A DNA stretch of 5,816 nt, taken from Vulcanimicrobiota bacterium. GTDB taxonomy: Bacteria; Vulcanimicrobiota; Vulcanimicrobiia; Vulcanimicrobiales; Vulcanimicrobiaceae. Location: NCBI GenBank assembly GCA_003155175.1, contig PMFP01000169.1, forward strand, positions 26,030-31,845, given 5' to 3'. Below the pieces are notes generated by a model, which was not told where the DNA came from, ran no database searches, and was given only the letters and a program-made list of their open reading frames with translations. How positions within the stretch are numbered: the first letter of the stretch is position 1; each line of letters begins with the position of its first letter. Positions 5,177 to 5,816 of this stretch are shown in pieces. The translations under genes were made by a program, and so were the position numbers.

Positions 5177-5816
5177 GCGTGGCGATCGCGCTCGCCGATC
5201 TCGTCGCAATCTCGCTGTTCATCTTAGGCCTGCGGTACCTCAGCTCTCCACCGACCGCGCGCTTCGGCAACCGCCTGGCCGCCGCCGGCATGCTCATCGC
5301 CCTCATCGGCGTCGTCGTGCAGACGACCGGCGTGGGCTGGTGGGCGATCGCGATCGGCGTCGCGATCGGCGGCGCCGTCGGCGTCGTCGCGGCCCTCAAA
5401 GTTAAAATGACGGCGATGCCGCAAATGGTGGCGCTCTACAACGGGGCCGGCGGCGGCGCGGCCGCGCTGATCTCGTCGGTCGAGTTCTTCGTGCATTACG
5501 GCAACGCGCTCGATCCCGTGGTCGCCGTCTCCCTGGTTCTCTCCGGCATCATCGGCGCGGTCAGCCTCGCCGGTTCCATCATCGCGTTCTTGAAACTGCA
5601 AGAGCTCATGACGGGCCGCCCGGTCACCTATCCGGGACAGCAGTTCGTCAACGGCATTCTGCTCGTCGCCATTCTCGGGCTCGCGATTTGGTTCGTCGTC
5701 TCGCTGGGCTTACTTCCGGTGTGGGCGTTCGGCGCGTTGATGGCGGCGGCGCTGCTGCTCGGAGTCCTTTTCGTCATGCCGATCGGCGGCGCCGATATGC
5801 CGGTCGTGATCTCGCT
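5173..5816 (+). CDS. pntB: NAD(P) transhydrogenase subunit beta, N-terminal part (truncated by window edge)
   Basis: The first 214 codons of the beta subunit are present, covering most of its membrane domain; the NADP(H)-binding domain III lies beyond the right edge. Landmarks are GLRYLSSPPTARFGNRLAAAGM (start at residue 19), KMTAMPQMVALYNGAGGGAA (start at 78), GSIIAFLKLQEL (134-145) and PIGGADMPVVIS (203-214), the last being a highly conserved membrane-loop motif of PntB. Several hydrophobic helices are evident, for example about 5-20, 36-51, 56-75, 115-140 and 160-182. Asn90 occupies the place of the E. coli beta-His91 by direct alignment of the flanking MPxxVA segment. The start ATG overlaps the pntAB stop, with a GGAAGG ribosome binding site at 5158-5163, 9 nt upstream. 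With PntAA and PntAB it forms the proton-driven enzyme that makes NADPH from NADH. Confidence 0.97.
   Translation, partial: MSVAIALADLVAISLFILGLRYLSSPPTARFGNRLAAAGMLIALIGVVVQTTGVGWWAIAIGVAIGGAVGVVAALKVKMTAMPQMVALYNGAGGGAAALISSVEFFVHYGNALDPVVAVSLVLSGIIGAVSLAGSIIAFLKLQELMTGRPVTYPGQQFVNGILLVAILGLAIWFVVSLGLLPVWAFGALMAAALLLGVLFVMPIGGADMPVVIS

Overview
The window is a compact, GC-rich stretch of bacterial chromosome. It holds one gene on the minus strand, cut by the left edge, and a tightly packed plus-strand cluster of seven genes, cut by the right edge. No tRNA, rRNA, CRISPR array, insertion sequence or phage gene is visible. High GC, GTG starts, tiny intergenic gaps and the protein flavour would fit an environmental high-GC lineage such as Candidatus Eremiobacterota/Vulcanimicrobiota or a similar soil phylum. 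That placement is a low-confidence inference, because nothing in the window is taxonomically diagnostic.

Layout. Positions 1-1811 (minus) encode the N-terminal ~603 residues of a secreted alpha-2-macroglobulin-like protein: signal peptide, then a series of macroglobulin-type beta domains, cut off at the start of the bait-region-type domain. A 93-bp divergent intergenic region (1812-1904) follows. Then, all on the plus strand, come a 56-aa zinc-ribbon-like protein (1905-2075), a secreted 173-aa protein of unknown function (2106-2627), a 71-aa CxxC...WHLT-type small protein (2631-2846), a fumarylacetoacetate-hydrolase-family enzyme (2859-3707), and the three-subunit proton-translocating NAD(P) transhydrogenase: pntAA (3744-4865), pntAB (4862-5176) and pntB (5173 to the right edge).

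How the genes work together. PntAA, PntAB and PntB form one membrane machine. It uses the proton-motive force to reduce NADP+ with NADH, and the stop/start overlaps (GTGA and ATGA) indicate translational coupling. Gaps upstream are 30, 3, 12 and 36 nt, so the whole plus-strand set may be one transcript, but no metabolic link between the small proteins, the FAH enzyme and the transhydrogenase can be shown from sequence. The most noteworthy details are two cysteine-rich mini-proteins flanking a secreted protein, a strong 12-bp hairpin just inside the FAH-family gene, and a hairpin that separates an AGGAGG motif from the pntAA start codon.
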